From positions 1-64,000 of the forward strand of contig NZ_RZNA01000013.1 in NCBI RefSeq assembly GCF_003992595.1: DNA of 64,000 nucleotides. Reading direction: 5' to 3'. This document shows, piece after piece, positions 32,203 through 40,156 of this stretch; the stretch's first letter is position 1, and every line of letters starts with the position of its first letter. Under the pieces are notes generated by a model. That model made no database searches. It was not told the origin of the DNA and worked only from the letters and a program-made list of their open reading frames with translations. Origin of the DNA: Flagellimonas oceanensis (lineage in GTDB: Bacteria; Bacteroidota; Bacteroidia; Flavobacteriales; Flavobacteriaceae). The position numbers and the translations under genes are program-made.

Positions 32203-34614
32203 ATGAAACCTAACCCTAGTACAAGCAACGATATTTCTTTTGATGACTTTAAATCTCAAATCCTACAAGATTATGAGACTGCCGTCATGAGTAGGGAATG
32301 TAGCTTGATGGGACGCCGTGAAGTTCTTTCCGGGAAAGCCAAGTTCGGAATCTTCGGCGACGGAAAGGAACTTCCCCAATTGGCCATGGCAAGAGCTTTT
32401 CAAGATGGTGATTTCCGAAGTGGTTACTACCGTGATCAAACCTTTATGATGGCCTTGGGATATTTGAGCCCCAAAGCATTTTTTCACGGACTCTACGCCA
32501 CCACGGATTTGGAAAAGGAACCCATGAGTGCCGGTAGACAAATGGGCGGCCACTTTGTGACCCATAGTTTGAATGAAGACGGCACATGGAAGAACCTAAC
32601 GGAACAAAAGAACAGTAGCGCGGATATTTCCTGTACCGCCGGACAGATGCCTCGCTTGCTTGGCTTGGCTCAAGCTTCCAAAATATACAGACATGTTGAT
32701 GGTATCGATCAAACCAACTTCTCCAATAATGGCAACGAAGTGGCTTGGGGAACCATTGGTAACGCAAGTACCAGCGAAGGACACTTTTTTGAGACACTGA
32801 ATGCCGCTGGCGTGATGCAAGTACCCATGGTCATCAGTATTTGGGATGATGAATACGGAATTTCCGTGCCCTCGGAATACCATACTACCAAAGGGAGCAT
32901 TTCCGAGGCGCTTAGCGGGTTTCAACGTGATGAAGAACGAGAAGGCTTTGAGATTTTAAGAGTCAAGGGCTGGGATTACACCGCATTGATACATGCATTC
33001 GAAAACGCATCTGACATAGCCAGGGAAAGCCATGTGCCCGTATTGATCCATGTAACGGAACTCACGCAGCCCCAAGGTCACTCCACTTCGGGGTCACACG
33101 AAAGATACAAGTCTTCCGAACGTTTGCAGTGGGAAAAGGAAAACGATTGTAACAAACGTTTTAGGGAATGGATACTGGAAAATGGCATTAGCACCGAAGA
33201 ATACCTGAAAAAGTTGGAGCGTGAAATCAAGCACAAAGTCAGGGCTGCCAAAAAAGATGCCTGGTCCGAGTTTTTAAAACCACAGCTGACCGCTAAAAAG
33301 GAATTGGTGCAATTGCTTGAAAAAGTTGCTGCCCAAAGTCCTAATCGCGCTTTCATTACCAAATTGAAAAACGATTTGATTGCTATCGAAGAACCCTTGA
33401 AAAAAGATTTGGCCTCCAAATCCAGACAAGCACTTCGATATCTTTTGGAAGAATCCACACCTGAGAAAAAACAGCTTCAACAATGGGTGGATGATTTCTT
33501 GGCGACCAACGAACCACAATACAGCTCCCATCTTTATAATGAATTGGGCAACAAGGCCACAAAAGTGGATCAAGTAACTCCCTCCTATTCCGATAATGCT
33601 GAAGAAGTGGATGGCAGAATCATTCTGAGGGACAACTTTGATAAATTATTCAGTATGTACCCAGAGGCTCTGGTTTTTGGTGAGGATACTGGAAACATTG
33701 GGGATGTAAACCAAGGACTGGAAGGTCTTCAAAAGAAATATGGTGAACTCAGGGTTGCTGACACAGGAATCCGGGAAACCTCCATCATTGGCCAAGGAAT
33801 CGGTATGGCGCTACGTGGCTTGCGCCCCATCGCCGAAATACAGTATTTGGATTATATTCTTTATGCGATTCAAACCCTAAGCGATGATTTGGCCACCTTG
33901 ATGTACCGAACCGTTGGAAAACAAAAAGCACCATTGATCGTCCGTACAAGAGGACACCGTTTAGAAGGTATCTGGCACTCTGGGTCTCCCATGGGTGGGT
34001 TGGTTCATTTATTGCGGGGAATGTACATCCTTGCTCCTAGAAACATGACCCAAGCCGCAGGCTTTTACAACACCCTCATGAAAAGTGACGAACCTGCGCT
34101 CATTATCGAGAGCTTAAACGGATATCGCTTGAAGGAGAAAAAACCTTCCAACCTTGGAGAGTTTTGTACACCCATTGGAAAAGTGGAAACTCTGAAAGAA
34201 GGAACAGATATCACACTGCTGTCCTATGGTTCTACATTGAGAATCGTGGAAAGAGTAGCGAATGAACTTTTGGAAGTAGGTATAGATGCCGAAGTAATCG
34301 ATGCGCAGTCCTTGCTTCCATTTGATTTGGACCACGATGTGGTAAAAAGTCTACAAAAAACCAACAGATTCTTGGTAATCGATGAAGATGTTCCTGGAGG
34401 CTGTTCAGCTTATTTGCTACAGGAAGTAGTTGAGAAACAAGGTGGTTACCGCTACTTGGACAGTGCTCCACAAACATTGTCCGCCAAGTCGCATCGACCC
34501 GCATACGCGTCTGATGGGGATTATTTCTCCAAACCCAATGCCGAGGATATTTTTGAGAAAGTGTACCAAATCATGCACGAATCCGACCCAAAATCCTACC
34601 CTGTGCTTAGATAG
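32203..34614 (+). CDS. 2-oxoacid dehydrogenase E1, fused alpha and beta subunits
   Basis: An 803-residue fusion of both E1 chains, which decarboxylate 2-oxoacids with thiamine diphosphate in the branched-chain (or related) dehydrogenase complex. The alpha part (1-440) has the TPP-binding stretch GNASTSEGHFFETLNAAGV; the usual GDG is altered to GNA, as I recall for this Bacteroidota type. The beta part (about 465-803) has FGEDTGNIGDVNQG and RVADTGIRETSIIGQGIGMA. A 157-base AT-rich gap precedes it. E2 and E3 are not in the window. Assignment to branched-chain substrates is by family. Confidence 0.88.
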   Translation: MKPNPSTSNDISFDDFKSQILQDYETAVMSRECSLMGRREVLSGKAKFGIFGDGKELPQLAMARAFQDGDFRSGYYRDQTFMMALGYLSPKAFFHGLYATTDLEKEPMSAGRQMGGHFVTHSLNEDGTWKNLTEQKNSSADISCTAGQMPRLLGLAQASKIYRHVDGIDQTNFSNNGNEVAWGTIGNASTSEGHFFETLNAAGVMQVPMVISIWDDEYGISVPSEYHTTKGSISEALSGFQRDEEREGFEILRVKGWDYTALIHAFENASDIARESHVPVLIHVTELTQPQGHSTSGSHERYKSSERLQWEKENDCNKRFREWILENGISTEEYLKKLEREIKHKVRAAKKDAWSEFLKPQLTAKKELVQLLEKVAAQSPNRAFITKLKNDLIAIEEPLKKDLASKSRQALRYLLEESTPEKKQLQQWVDDFLATNEPQYSSHLYNELGNKATKVDQVTPSYSDNAEEVDGRIILRDNFDKLFSMYPEALVFGEDTGNIGDVNQGLEGLQKKYGELRVADTGIRETSIIGQGIGMALRGLRPIAEIQYLDYILYAIQTLSDDLATLMYRTVGKQKAPLIVRTRGHRLEGIWHSGSPMGGLVHLLRGMYILAPRNMTQAAGFYNTLMKSDEPALIIESLNGYRLKEKKPSNLGEFCTPIGKVETLKEGTDITLLSYGSTLRIVERVANELLEVGIDAEVIDAQSLLPFDLDHDVVKSLQKTNRFLVIDEDVPGGCSAYLLQEVVEKQGGYRYLDSAPQTLSAKSHRPAYASDGDYFSKPNAEDIFEKVYQIMHESDPKSYPVLR

Positions 34615-34681
34615 ATTTTTGGTATAGGTCAATTCAAAACCACTTTTCGTCAATTATTGTTACGTTTTCTAAAACAGAATT

Positions 34682-34689
34682 TATATTTT
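34682..34689 (+). promoter_or_regulatory. Candidate promoter of the DoxX gene
   Basis: TATATTTT matches TAnnTTTG at seven of eight positions, with a TTG 22 bases upstream (34657-34659) as a possible -33 element. The DoxX start codon is at 34713. Confidence 0.35.
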
Positions 34690-34712
34690 CACGTGGATTA
34701 AAAAATCCCCGC

Positions 34713-35090
34713 ATGAGAAACAACACTTTAATAAACCTAGGTCTAGCCATATTGAGAATCGTACCTTCTGCATTTATGTTGACCCATGGTTACCCAAAAC
34801 TTATGAACCTTATCAACGGTAATACGGAATTTGCCAACCCATTCGGTATTGGTCAAGCCCCTTCCCTGTTCTTGACCGTTGTTGCTGAATTTGTTTGTCC
34901 GCTTTTGATAATCATTGGTTTCAAAACGCGTTGGGCAGCTATACCCACCGCTATTACCATGTTTGTTGCCGGATTTATCATCCACGGAGCTGACCCGTTC
35001 GGAAGAAAGGAAATGGCCTTGATGTATCTGACCGTATTTGTGGTTATTATGCTATTGGGTCCTGGCAAATATAGTGTGGACAGAAAGTAA
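34713..35090 (+). CDS. DoxX family membrane protein
   Basis: A 125-residue protein with four membrane segments and the DoxX pattern (RIVPSAFMLTHGYPKL near the N terminus, then FLTVVAEFVCPLLIIIGFKTRWAA). DoxX proteins are small membrane proteins linked to redox or thiosulfate chemistry in some bacteria, but most are of unknown function. It ends two bases from the convergent holA stop, with no hairpin seen. Confidence 0.85.
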   Translation: MRNNTLINLGLAILRIVPSAFMLTHGYPKLMNLINGNTEFANPFGIGQAPSLFLTVVAEFVCPLLIIIGFKTRWAAIPTAITMFVAGFIIHGADPFGRKEMALMYLTVFVVIMLLGPGKYSVDRK

Positions 35091-35092
35091 TC

Positions 35093-36094
35093 CTACATTA
35101 TTTCGGAAAGGAGTTCTTTCAGCAAGTCTGCTTGCGCCATATTATTGGCGCCCACCCCTTTACCCTTTAAATCCAATGTTCGGAGGCTGGAAATAACCCC
35201 ACTGACCCTTTTCATGGGATAGTTTTTAGCAGCGACCACATATTCGTTCACAAAATAAGGATTTACCCCCAACACTTTGGCCACGTTACCTGGCGAATGG
35301 TCTTTGAGCCCGTGATATTGCAACAGCTGAGTAAAGAAGGTGTTCAACAAAGTGACAGTTACCACAAACGGATTGTCCTTTGGATTTTGGGCGAAATAAT
35401 CGATTATTCGTGAAGCCTTTTTCACATTTCGCTCCCCTATTGCCTTTTTTAGTTCAAAATTATTGAAGTCCTTACTGATTCCGATGTGCTCCTCAATCAA
35501 TTCGGGAGTGATTTCGGTAGTGGAAGGCACTATCAATGTAAGTTTATCCAGTTCATTACTGATTTTACTCAAATCGGTTCCCAAAAACTCAACCAACATT
35601 ACGCAGGACTTGGGGGAAATCTTATATTTTTTGGTGGCCAAGGTTCTCCGGACCCAATCCGCAACTTGATTTTCGTATAGTTTTTTACTCTCAAAAAGTT
35701 CCCCGCTCTTTTTAATGGTTTTGTAGAGCTTTTTACGCTTGTCCAACTTTTTGTATTTATAACACAGTACCAGAATTGTGGTCGGTTGTGGATTTTCAGC
35801 GTAGGGCACAAGGTTTTCAATGGTTCGGGAAAGGTGTTGCGCCTCTTTCACAATGACCACTTGGTATTGGGCCATCATGGGAAACCGCTTGGCGTTGGCA
35901 ACAACCTCATCCACAGAGGTCTCCTTTCCGTACAATACCATCTGGTTGAATCCCTTTTCATCCTCCGTAAGAACATTTTCAGCAATATATTGGGAGATAC
36001 GGTCAATATAGTAGGGCTCCTCCCCCATTAAAAAATAGATAGGTTTTGGATTTCCCTTATTGATTTCCGCTACGATCTCTTTTACTTTGTCCAT
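35093..36094 (-). CDS. holA: DNA polymerase III subunit delta
   Basis: A 333-residue delta subunit, the wrench of the clamp loader that opens the beta sliding clamp. The family features are the N-terminal phosphate-loop-like region (PIYFLMGEEPYYIDRI), the clamp-interacting FPMMAQYQVVIVKEAQ segment, and the helical C-terminal collar domain. Length is normal. It is divergent, across 26 bases, from the small PD-(D/E)xK gene. Confidence 0.93.
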   Translation of the reverse strand: MDKVKEIVAEINKGNPKPIYFLMGEEPYYIDRISQYIAENVLTEDEKGFNQMVLYGKETSVDEVVANAKRFPMMAQYQVVIVKEAQHLSRTIENLVPYAENPQPTTILVLCYKYKKLDKRKKLYKTIKKSGELFESKKLYENQVADWVRRTLATKKYKISPKSCVMLVEFLGTDLSKISNELDKLTLIVPSTTEITPELIEEHIGISKDFNNFELKKAIGERNVKKASRIIDYFAQNPKDNPFVVTVTLLNTFFTQLLQYHGLKDHSPGNVAKVLGVNPYFVNEYVVAAKNYPMKRVSGVISSLRTLDLKGKGVGANNMAQADLLKELLSEIM

Positions 36095-36120
36095 TCAATT
36101 TATATCACCAGATTTGTAGA

Positions 36121-36567
36121 ATGCAAGATTTGAACTTTCCGCCTTATTCGTTTCGAATCAAAAATAGCCAAAATAGGCAGTACATTTTTGATGGGCTTCG
36201 TAAAAAATTTGTAGTACTTCAACCCGAAGAATGGGTGCGTCAACATGTGCTTCGATATTTAGTGTTCACAAAGAATTATCCCAAGAGCTTGATCAATGTT
36301 GAAAAACAGCTCACAGTCAATAAGCTGAAGAAGCGATATGATGTGGTTGTCTTTAATCCTGATGGTTCTATTTTTCTATTGATCGAATGCAAGGCTCCAG
36401 AGGTAAAGATCACACAAGACACCTTTGACCAGATTGCAAGGTACAACTACGAATTGAAGGCAGAGTATTTAATGGTAACGAATGGTTTGGAGCACTACTA
36501 CTGCGAAATGGACCATGAAAATGAAAAGTACACCTTTTTGAAGGATATTCCTGATTTTAGCCGTTAA
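36121..36567 (+). CDS. Small protein with type I restriction HsdR N-terminal-like nuclease fold
   Basis: A 148-residue stand-alone protein resembling the HSDR_N (PD-(D/E)xK) domain. Candidate active-site residues are Asp74 in YDVVVF and Glu89/Lys91 in IECKAP, with Glu61 before them. There is no helicase, methyltransferase or specificity gene beside it, so it is not part of a restriction system here. Such short homologues are common in Bacteroidota, often next to holA, and their role is unknown. The glycosyltransferase follows after 12 bases. Confidence 0.8.
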   Translation: MQDLNFPPYSFRIKNSQNRQYIFDGLRKKFVVLQPEEWVRQHVLRYLVFTKNYPKSLINVEKQLTVNKLKKRYDVVVFNPDGSIFLLIECKAPEVKITQDTFDQIARYNYELKAEYLMVTNGLEHYYCEMDHENEKYTFLKDIPDFSR

Positions 36568-36579
36568 TTTGCCTCCGTT

Positions 36580-37581
36580 TTGAAAATCGCCGTAGTCATA
36601 CTCAATTGGAATGGAGAAGCTTTGTTGGAAAGGTTTCTGCCTTCGGTTATGGAGTATTCACATGGAGCTGATATTTATGTAGTGGACAATGATAGTACCG
36701 ACGGATCCGTGGACTTTCTAAAACAGCACTACCCAACAGTCGGAATTGTCCAAAACAATATCAACGGTGGATTTGCCAAAGGCTATAACGATGGCCTTAA
36801 ACATATTGAAGCCGACGTATTTTGCTTATTGAATTCCGATGTGGAAGTCACGCCCAATTGGTTGGAACCTATAAAAGATGCATTTCAATCCCTTCCTGAT
36901 GCCTCCATTATCCAACCCAAAATATTGGACCTGAACAAAAAGGACCATTTTGAATACGCAGGGGCCGCAGGGGGATTTATTGACATGTTCGGGTATCCAT
37001 TTTGCCGGGGACGCATTTTTCAGACCATTGAAAAGGACATAGGCCAATACAACGATATAAGGGAAGTGTTCTGGGCCACGGGCGCCTGTATGTTCATCAA
37101 AAGCGATGTTTATAGAGAATTAGATGGTTTTGATGAGGACTATTTTGCCCATCAAGAAGAGATCGATCTCTGTTGGCGAGCCAAAAATAACGGATACAAG
37201 GTATTTTATGTGGGAACCAGTGAGGTCTATCACTTGGGTGGAAGCACCTTATCCAACATGAACCCGAAGAAGACCTTTCTAAATTTTAGGAATTCCCTGT
37301 ACTCCATCACAAAAAATCTACCTAGGAGAAAAGCGTTTCCTATCATAATTGCTCGCTTACTCTTGGATGGCATTGCAGCCCTACGCTTTGTGTTTCAATT
37401 AAAATTCGATCACTGCTTTGCCATACTCAAGGCCCATTTGGGTTTTTATCTTAACTTTATAAAAATGTACAGAAAGCGTGAAAAAGCTAATTTTTTATTA
37501 AAGTACTATGTCGCGACATCCATTGTATGGTCCTATTTCGTAAATCAAGTAGAGAATTTTAACATTTTAGTAAAAGATTAA
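36580..37581 (+). CDS. Family 2 glycosyltransferase
   Basis: A 333-residue GT-A fold enzyme. The nucleotide-sugar site is seen as VILNWNGEALLERFLPS at the start and the DxD-like YVVDNDSTDGS; the acceptor region has EDYFAHQEEIDLCWRAK (the ED...E..D motif of GT2 rhamnosyltransferase-type enzymes). A hydrophobic C-terminal stretch may associate with the membrane. The TTG at 36580 is the only start that keeps the first strand. Donor sugar and acceptor (a surface glycan is likely) are unknown. Confidence 0.88.
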   Translation: MKIAVVILNWNGEALLERFLPSVMEYSHGADIYVVDNDSTDGSVDFLKQHYPTVGIVQNNINGGFAKGYNDGLKHIEADVFCLLNSDVEVTPNWLEPIKDAFQSLPDASIIQPKILDLNKKDHFEYAGAAGGFIDMFGYPFCRGRIFQTIEKDIGQYNDIREVFWATGACMFIKSDVYRELDGFDEDYFAHQEEIDLCWRAKNNGYKVFYVGTSEVYHLGGSTLSNMNPKKTFLNFRNSLYSITKNLPRRKAFPIIIARLLLDGIAALRFVFQLKFDHCFAILKAHLGFYLNFIKMYRKREKANFLLKYYVATSIVWSYFVNQVENFNILVKD

Positions 37582-37614
37582 CGATGCCGAAATATGGGGA
37601 CTTTGCTTTTTCTC

Positions 37615-37622
37615 TAATTTTG
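37615..37622 (+). promoter_or_regulatory. Candidate -7 box for the OmpA lipoprotein
   Basis: TAATTTTG is an exact TAnnTTTG match, 56 bases before the start, leaving a moderately long leader. No well-spaced -33 was seen. Confidence 0.45.
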
Positions 37623-37678
37623 GTGTAGTTTCTTTAACATTTGAAATATCTAACAATCCTTAAATTATACTCTGAACT

Positions 37679-38551
37679 ATGAAAAAAATTTTTCTAGGAA
37701 CCTTGGCGATGACAATCCTTTTATCTTCTTGCGTATCGCAAAAGAAATATGCTGATTTGGAAGCCAAGCACAAAGAAACGCAAGACCTTTTGAACTCAGC
37801 AACCGTTAAATTGAACGACTGCTTGGAAGAAAAAGCAACTGCAGACTCCAGATTGAAAACCCTTGAAGATCAAAATGCATTCCTTAAAGCCAACAACCAA
37901 GAGCTCATCAACAACATGGGCAATTTGACTACGCTTACCACAAAAGGTGCTGAAAACCTTGAGAAATCCCTTGAGAGTCTTCAAGAAAAAGACCTTACTA
38001 TCAGAAAACTTCAAAATGCCGTTACACGTAGAGATTCTGTAAACCTTGCTTTGGTACAGAGCCTAAAAGGTGTGTTGGGCAACTTGGATGATGATGACAT
38101 CGAAATCAGTGTTGAAAAAGGTGTTGTATTCGTATCCATTTCTGATAAATTGTTGTTTAGAAGCGGAAGCTACAACGTAACAAATGCTGCTAAAGAAGTA
38201 CTTGGTAAAGTTGCCAAAGTAGTGAACAACAAGCCTGATTTTGAATTTATGGTAGAAGGACACACGGACAACGTACCTTACAGAAGCGGTGTTCTATTGG
38301 ACAACTGGGATTTGAGTGCTAAAAGAGCAACTTCCGTTGTTAGAATCCTTCAAGATGATTTTGGTGTAGATCCTGCAAGAATGACTGCTGCTGGACGTAG
38401 CTACTACGTGCCACTTGTCGACAATGATACTTCTGCAAACAGAGCCAAAAACAGAAGAACAAGAATCGTTGTACTTCCAAAAATCGATCAGTTCTACAAC
38501 ATGATTGAAGAAGGAATGAAAGATCCTGCCATCGGAGGTACTGGCAAATAA
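37679..38551 (+). CDS. OmpA family lipoprotein with coiled-coil
   Basis: A 290-residue predicted outer-membrane lipoprotein (LLSSC, Cys18). A coiled-coil (about 22-135) leads into a C-terminal OmpA/MotB domain that binds the diaminopimelate of peptidoglycan. The binding residues are intact: Asp in GHTDN (near 198) and Arg in the NRRTRIVV segment. It probably tethers the outer membrane to the cell wall. It ends at a strong terminator and is the intact relative of the degenerate protein at 46181-46954. Confidence 0.9.
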   Translation: MKKIFLGTLAMTILLSSCVSQKKYADLEAKHKETQDLLNSATVKLNDCLEEKATADSRLKTLEDQNAFLKANNQELINNMGNLTTLTTKGAENLEKSLESLQEKDLTIRKLQNAVTRRDSVNLALVQSLKGVLGNLDDDDIEISVEKGVVFVSISDKLLFRSGSYNVTNAAKEVLGKVAKVVNNKPDFEFMVEGHTDNVPYRSGVLLDNWDLSAKRATSVVRILQDDFGVDPARMTAAGRSYYVPLVDNDTSANRAKNRRTRIVVLPKIDQFYNMIEEGMKDPAIGGTGK

Positions 38552-38577
38552 GAAATAAGCTTTTAGCTTAAGAATAG

Positions 38578-38604
38578 AAAAGCGGCCAATTGGCCGCTTT
38601 TTTT
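38578..38604. terminator. Perfect palindromic bidirectional terminator
   Basis: AAAAGCGGCCAA (38578-38589) and its exact reverse complement (38590-38601) are followed by T, with A ahead of it. It serves both the OmpA gene (+) and the YciO-like gene (-) that converge here. Confidence 0.9.
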
Positions 38605-38606
38605 AT

Positions 38607-39227
38607 TCAATAGATTTCAAGACTTCCCTTACCCTCACGGATAAGCTCAGGCTCATCGCCGGACAGGTCTATGACCGTCGAAGCAACATTATCCCCATAA
38701 CCGCCATCAATGACAATATCCACTAAGTTCTGCCATTTCTCATAAATGAGTTCCGGGTCAGTGGTGTACTCCAAGATATCATCATCATCCCGAATGGACG
38801 TGGAAACTATGGGATGCCCCAACCCTGTTACCAATGCCCTGGCAATCGCATTATCGGGCACACGGATACCCACGGTCTTCTTTTTCTTGAAATCTTTGGG
38901 TAGATTATTGTTCCCCGGAAGTATGAAGGTGTAAGGCCCGGGAAGGGTTCGCTTTAATATTTTAAAAGTTGAGCTGTCTATCTGTCGTACATAATCGGAC
39001 AGGTTACTCAAATCTGCACAGATAAAGGACCAATTCGCCTTTTCCAATTTTACGCCCTTGATTCTTGCAATACGCTGCAGAGCCTTTGAATTGGTAATAT
39101 CGCAACCCAACCCATAAACCGTATCCGTAGGATAGATTACAAGCCCGCCTTTCCTAAGCACGTTCACAACTTTTTCAACCTGCTTTGGATTGGGATTTTC
39201 TTCATAAAGTTTTATCAGCTCTGCCAT
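38607..39227 (-). CDS. Sua5/YciO/YrdC family protein (YciO-like)
   Basis: A 206-residue protein of the YrdC fold, with YPTDTVYGLGCD and the GPYTFILPG and HPIVSTSI segments. Members include the TsaC/Sua5 enzymes that make threonylcarbamoyl-AMP for tRNA t6A; the length and sequence here are closer to the YciO subgroup, whose role is less clear. An exact TATCTTTG box lies upstream at 39261-39268. Confidence 0.85.
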   Translation of the reverse strand: MAELIKLYEENPNPKQVEKVVNVLRKGGLVIYPTDTVYGLGCDITNSKALQRIARIKGVKLEKANWSFICADLSNLSDYVRQIDSSTFKILKRTLPGPYTFILPGNNNLPKDFKKKKTVGIRVPDNAIARALVTGLGHPIVSTSIRDDDDILEYTTDPELIYEKWQNLVDIVIDGGYGDNVASTVIDLSGDEPELIREGKGSLEIY

Positions 39228-39260
39228 CTTCTATTTAAATAATTCCTAACGGATTGATTA

Positions 39261-39268
39261 CAAAGATA
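39261..39268 (-). promoter_or_regulatory. Candidate -7 box for the YciO-like gene
   Basis: Reads TATCTTTG on the - strand, an exact TAnnTTTG match, 33 bases before the start codon. Confidence 0.5.
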
Positions 39269-39456
39269 CTACTTATTGTAGCGTGCTGAGCATCCAAAAT
39301 ACCCTGTTAAATTTATGATAAAGCACCCAACCCATTCATTTTTTGGAATCTCTGTAAAAGGAAAAGGGGCATTCGTCAATCCATATGGGGCATTGGTTAA
39401 TTGGCACCATACATATTGAAATAAATGCCGCAACTTTAAATAAAAATAGCATTCCT

Positions 39457-40092
39457 ATGAAATCAAAAATATTTTCCACAATACTGATGAGTTATAGCTT
39501 TCTGGCACTTTTTTTGGGTTGTGGCACTTCCAATAAATCCCAAAACGATCACTTTAATGGAAAAGATGCTCTAGCTAAACTGGATGGAGTATTGATGCAA
39601 CTCGACCAATTTGATGCTTCTGACTGCTCGAACTTGGACGACATTGTAACCATCAACGAAAAAATGCGTAGAATCGTTGAAAGTATCAGGTCTACCAATG
39701 CATTTGACAGTATAGTCCAGGCATTTGATGCCAATACAAACCAGATTGACTTTGTGATTTCTGAAGATGAACAATTTGGTGTTTTCTCTTGGCGCACCAA
39801 AATGGATTGTTTGGGCAATAACATCAAAAACATTGCGCTATACAAATCCGACAATAAAGTACTAGCATCCTCTTTGTATGGCAAATCGATGATATTCCAT
39901 GATATAAAATCCCAAAAACAGGCTGAGGGCAAAACCGTATACCTTTTATTGGGCAGTTCTTCCATAAACAAAGTACCAAAGGATTTAACAGCAAAGGGAT
40001 ATAAAATAACCAACGGATACTTGACAGAATCCCAAATTCCATCGATAGCTAATAAAAATCAGCAGTATGCTTCTTCTGGCATGGACCAATAA
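39457..40092 (+). CDS. Hypothetical lipoprotein
   Basis: A 211-residue predicted lipoprotein with a hydrophobic signal ending LFLGC (Cys22). No family is recognised. Two cysteines (in DASDCSN and TKMDCLGNN) may form a disulfide, and the mid part alternates strands and helices. I start it at the ATG at 39457, because the open frame back to 39385 would put 24 polar residues before the lipoprotein signal. It is convergent with uvrD. Confidence 0.65.
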   Translation: MKSKIFSTILMSYSFLALFLGCGTSNKSQNDHFNGKDALAKLDGVLMQLDQFDASDCSNLDDIVTINEKMRRIVESIRSTNAFDSIVQAFDANTNQIDFVISEDEQFGVFSWRTKMDCLGNNIKNIALYKSDNKVLASSLYGKSMIFHDIKSQKQAEGKTVYLLLGSSSINKVPKDLTAKGYKITNGYLTESQIPSIANKNQQYASSGMDQ

Positions 40093-40156
40093 GTTCAGGG
40101 AGTAATTTTGTAAACCAAGATAAATATCTCTAGGATTTACAAGAAAGCGAAAACTA

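Noticed and set aside
36121-36567. Type I restriction system
   Set aside because: Only the small HsdR-N-like domain is present; no methylase, specificity or helicase gene.
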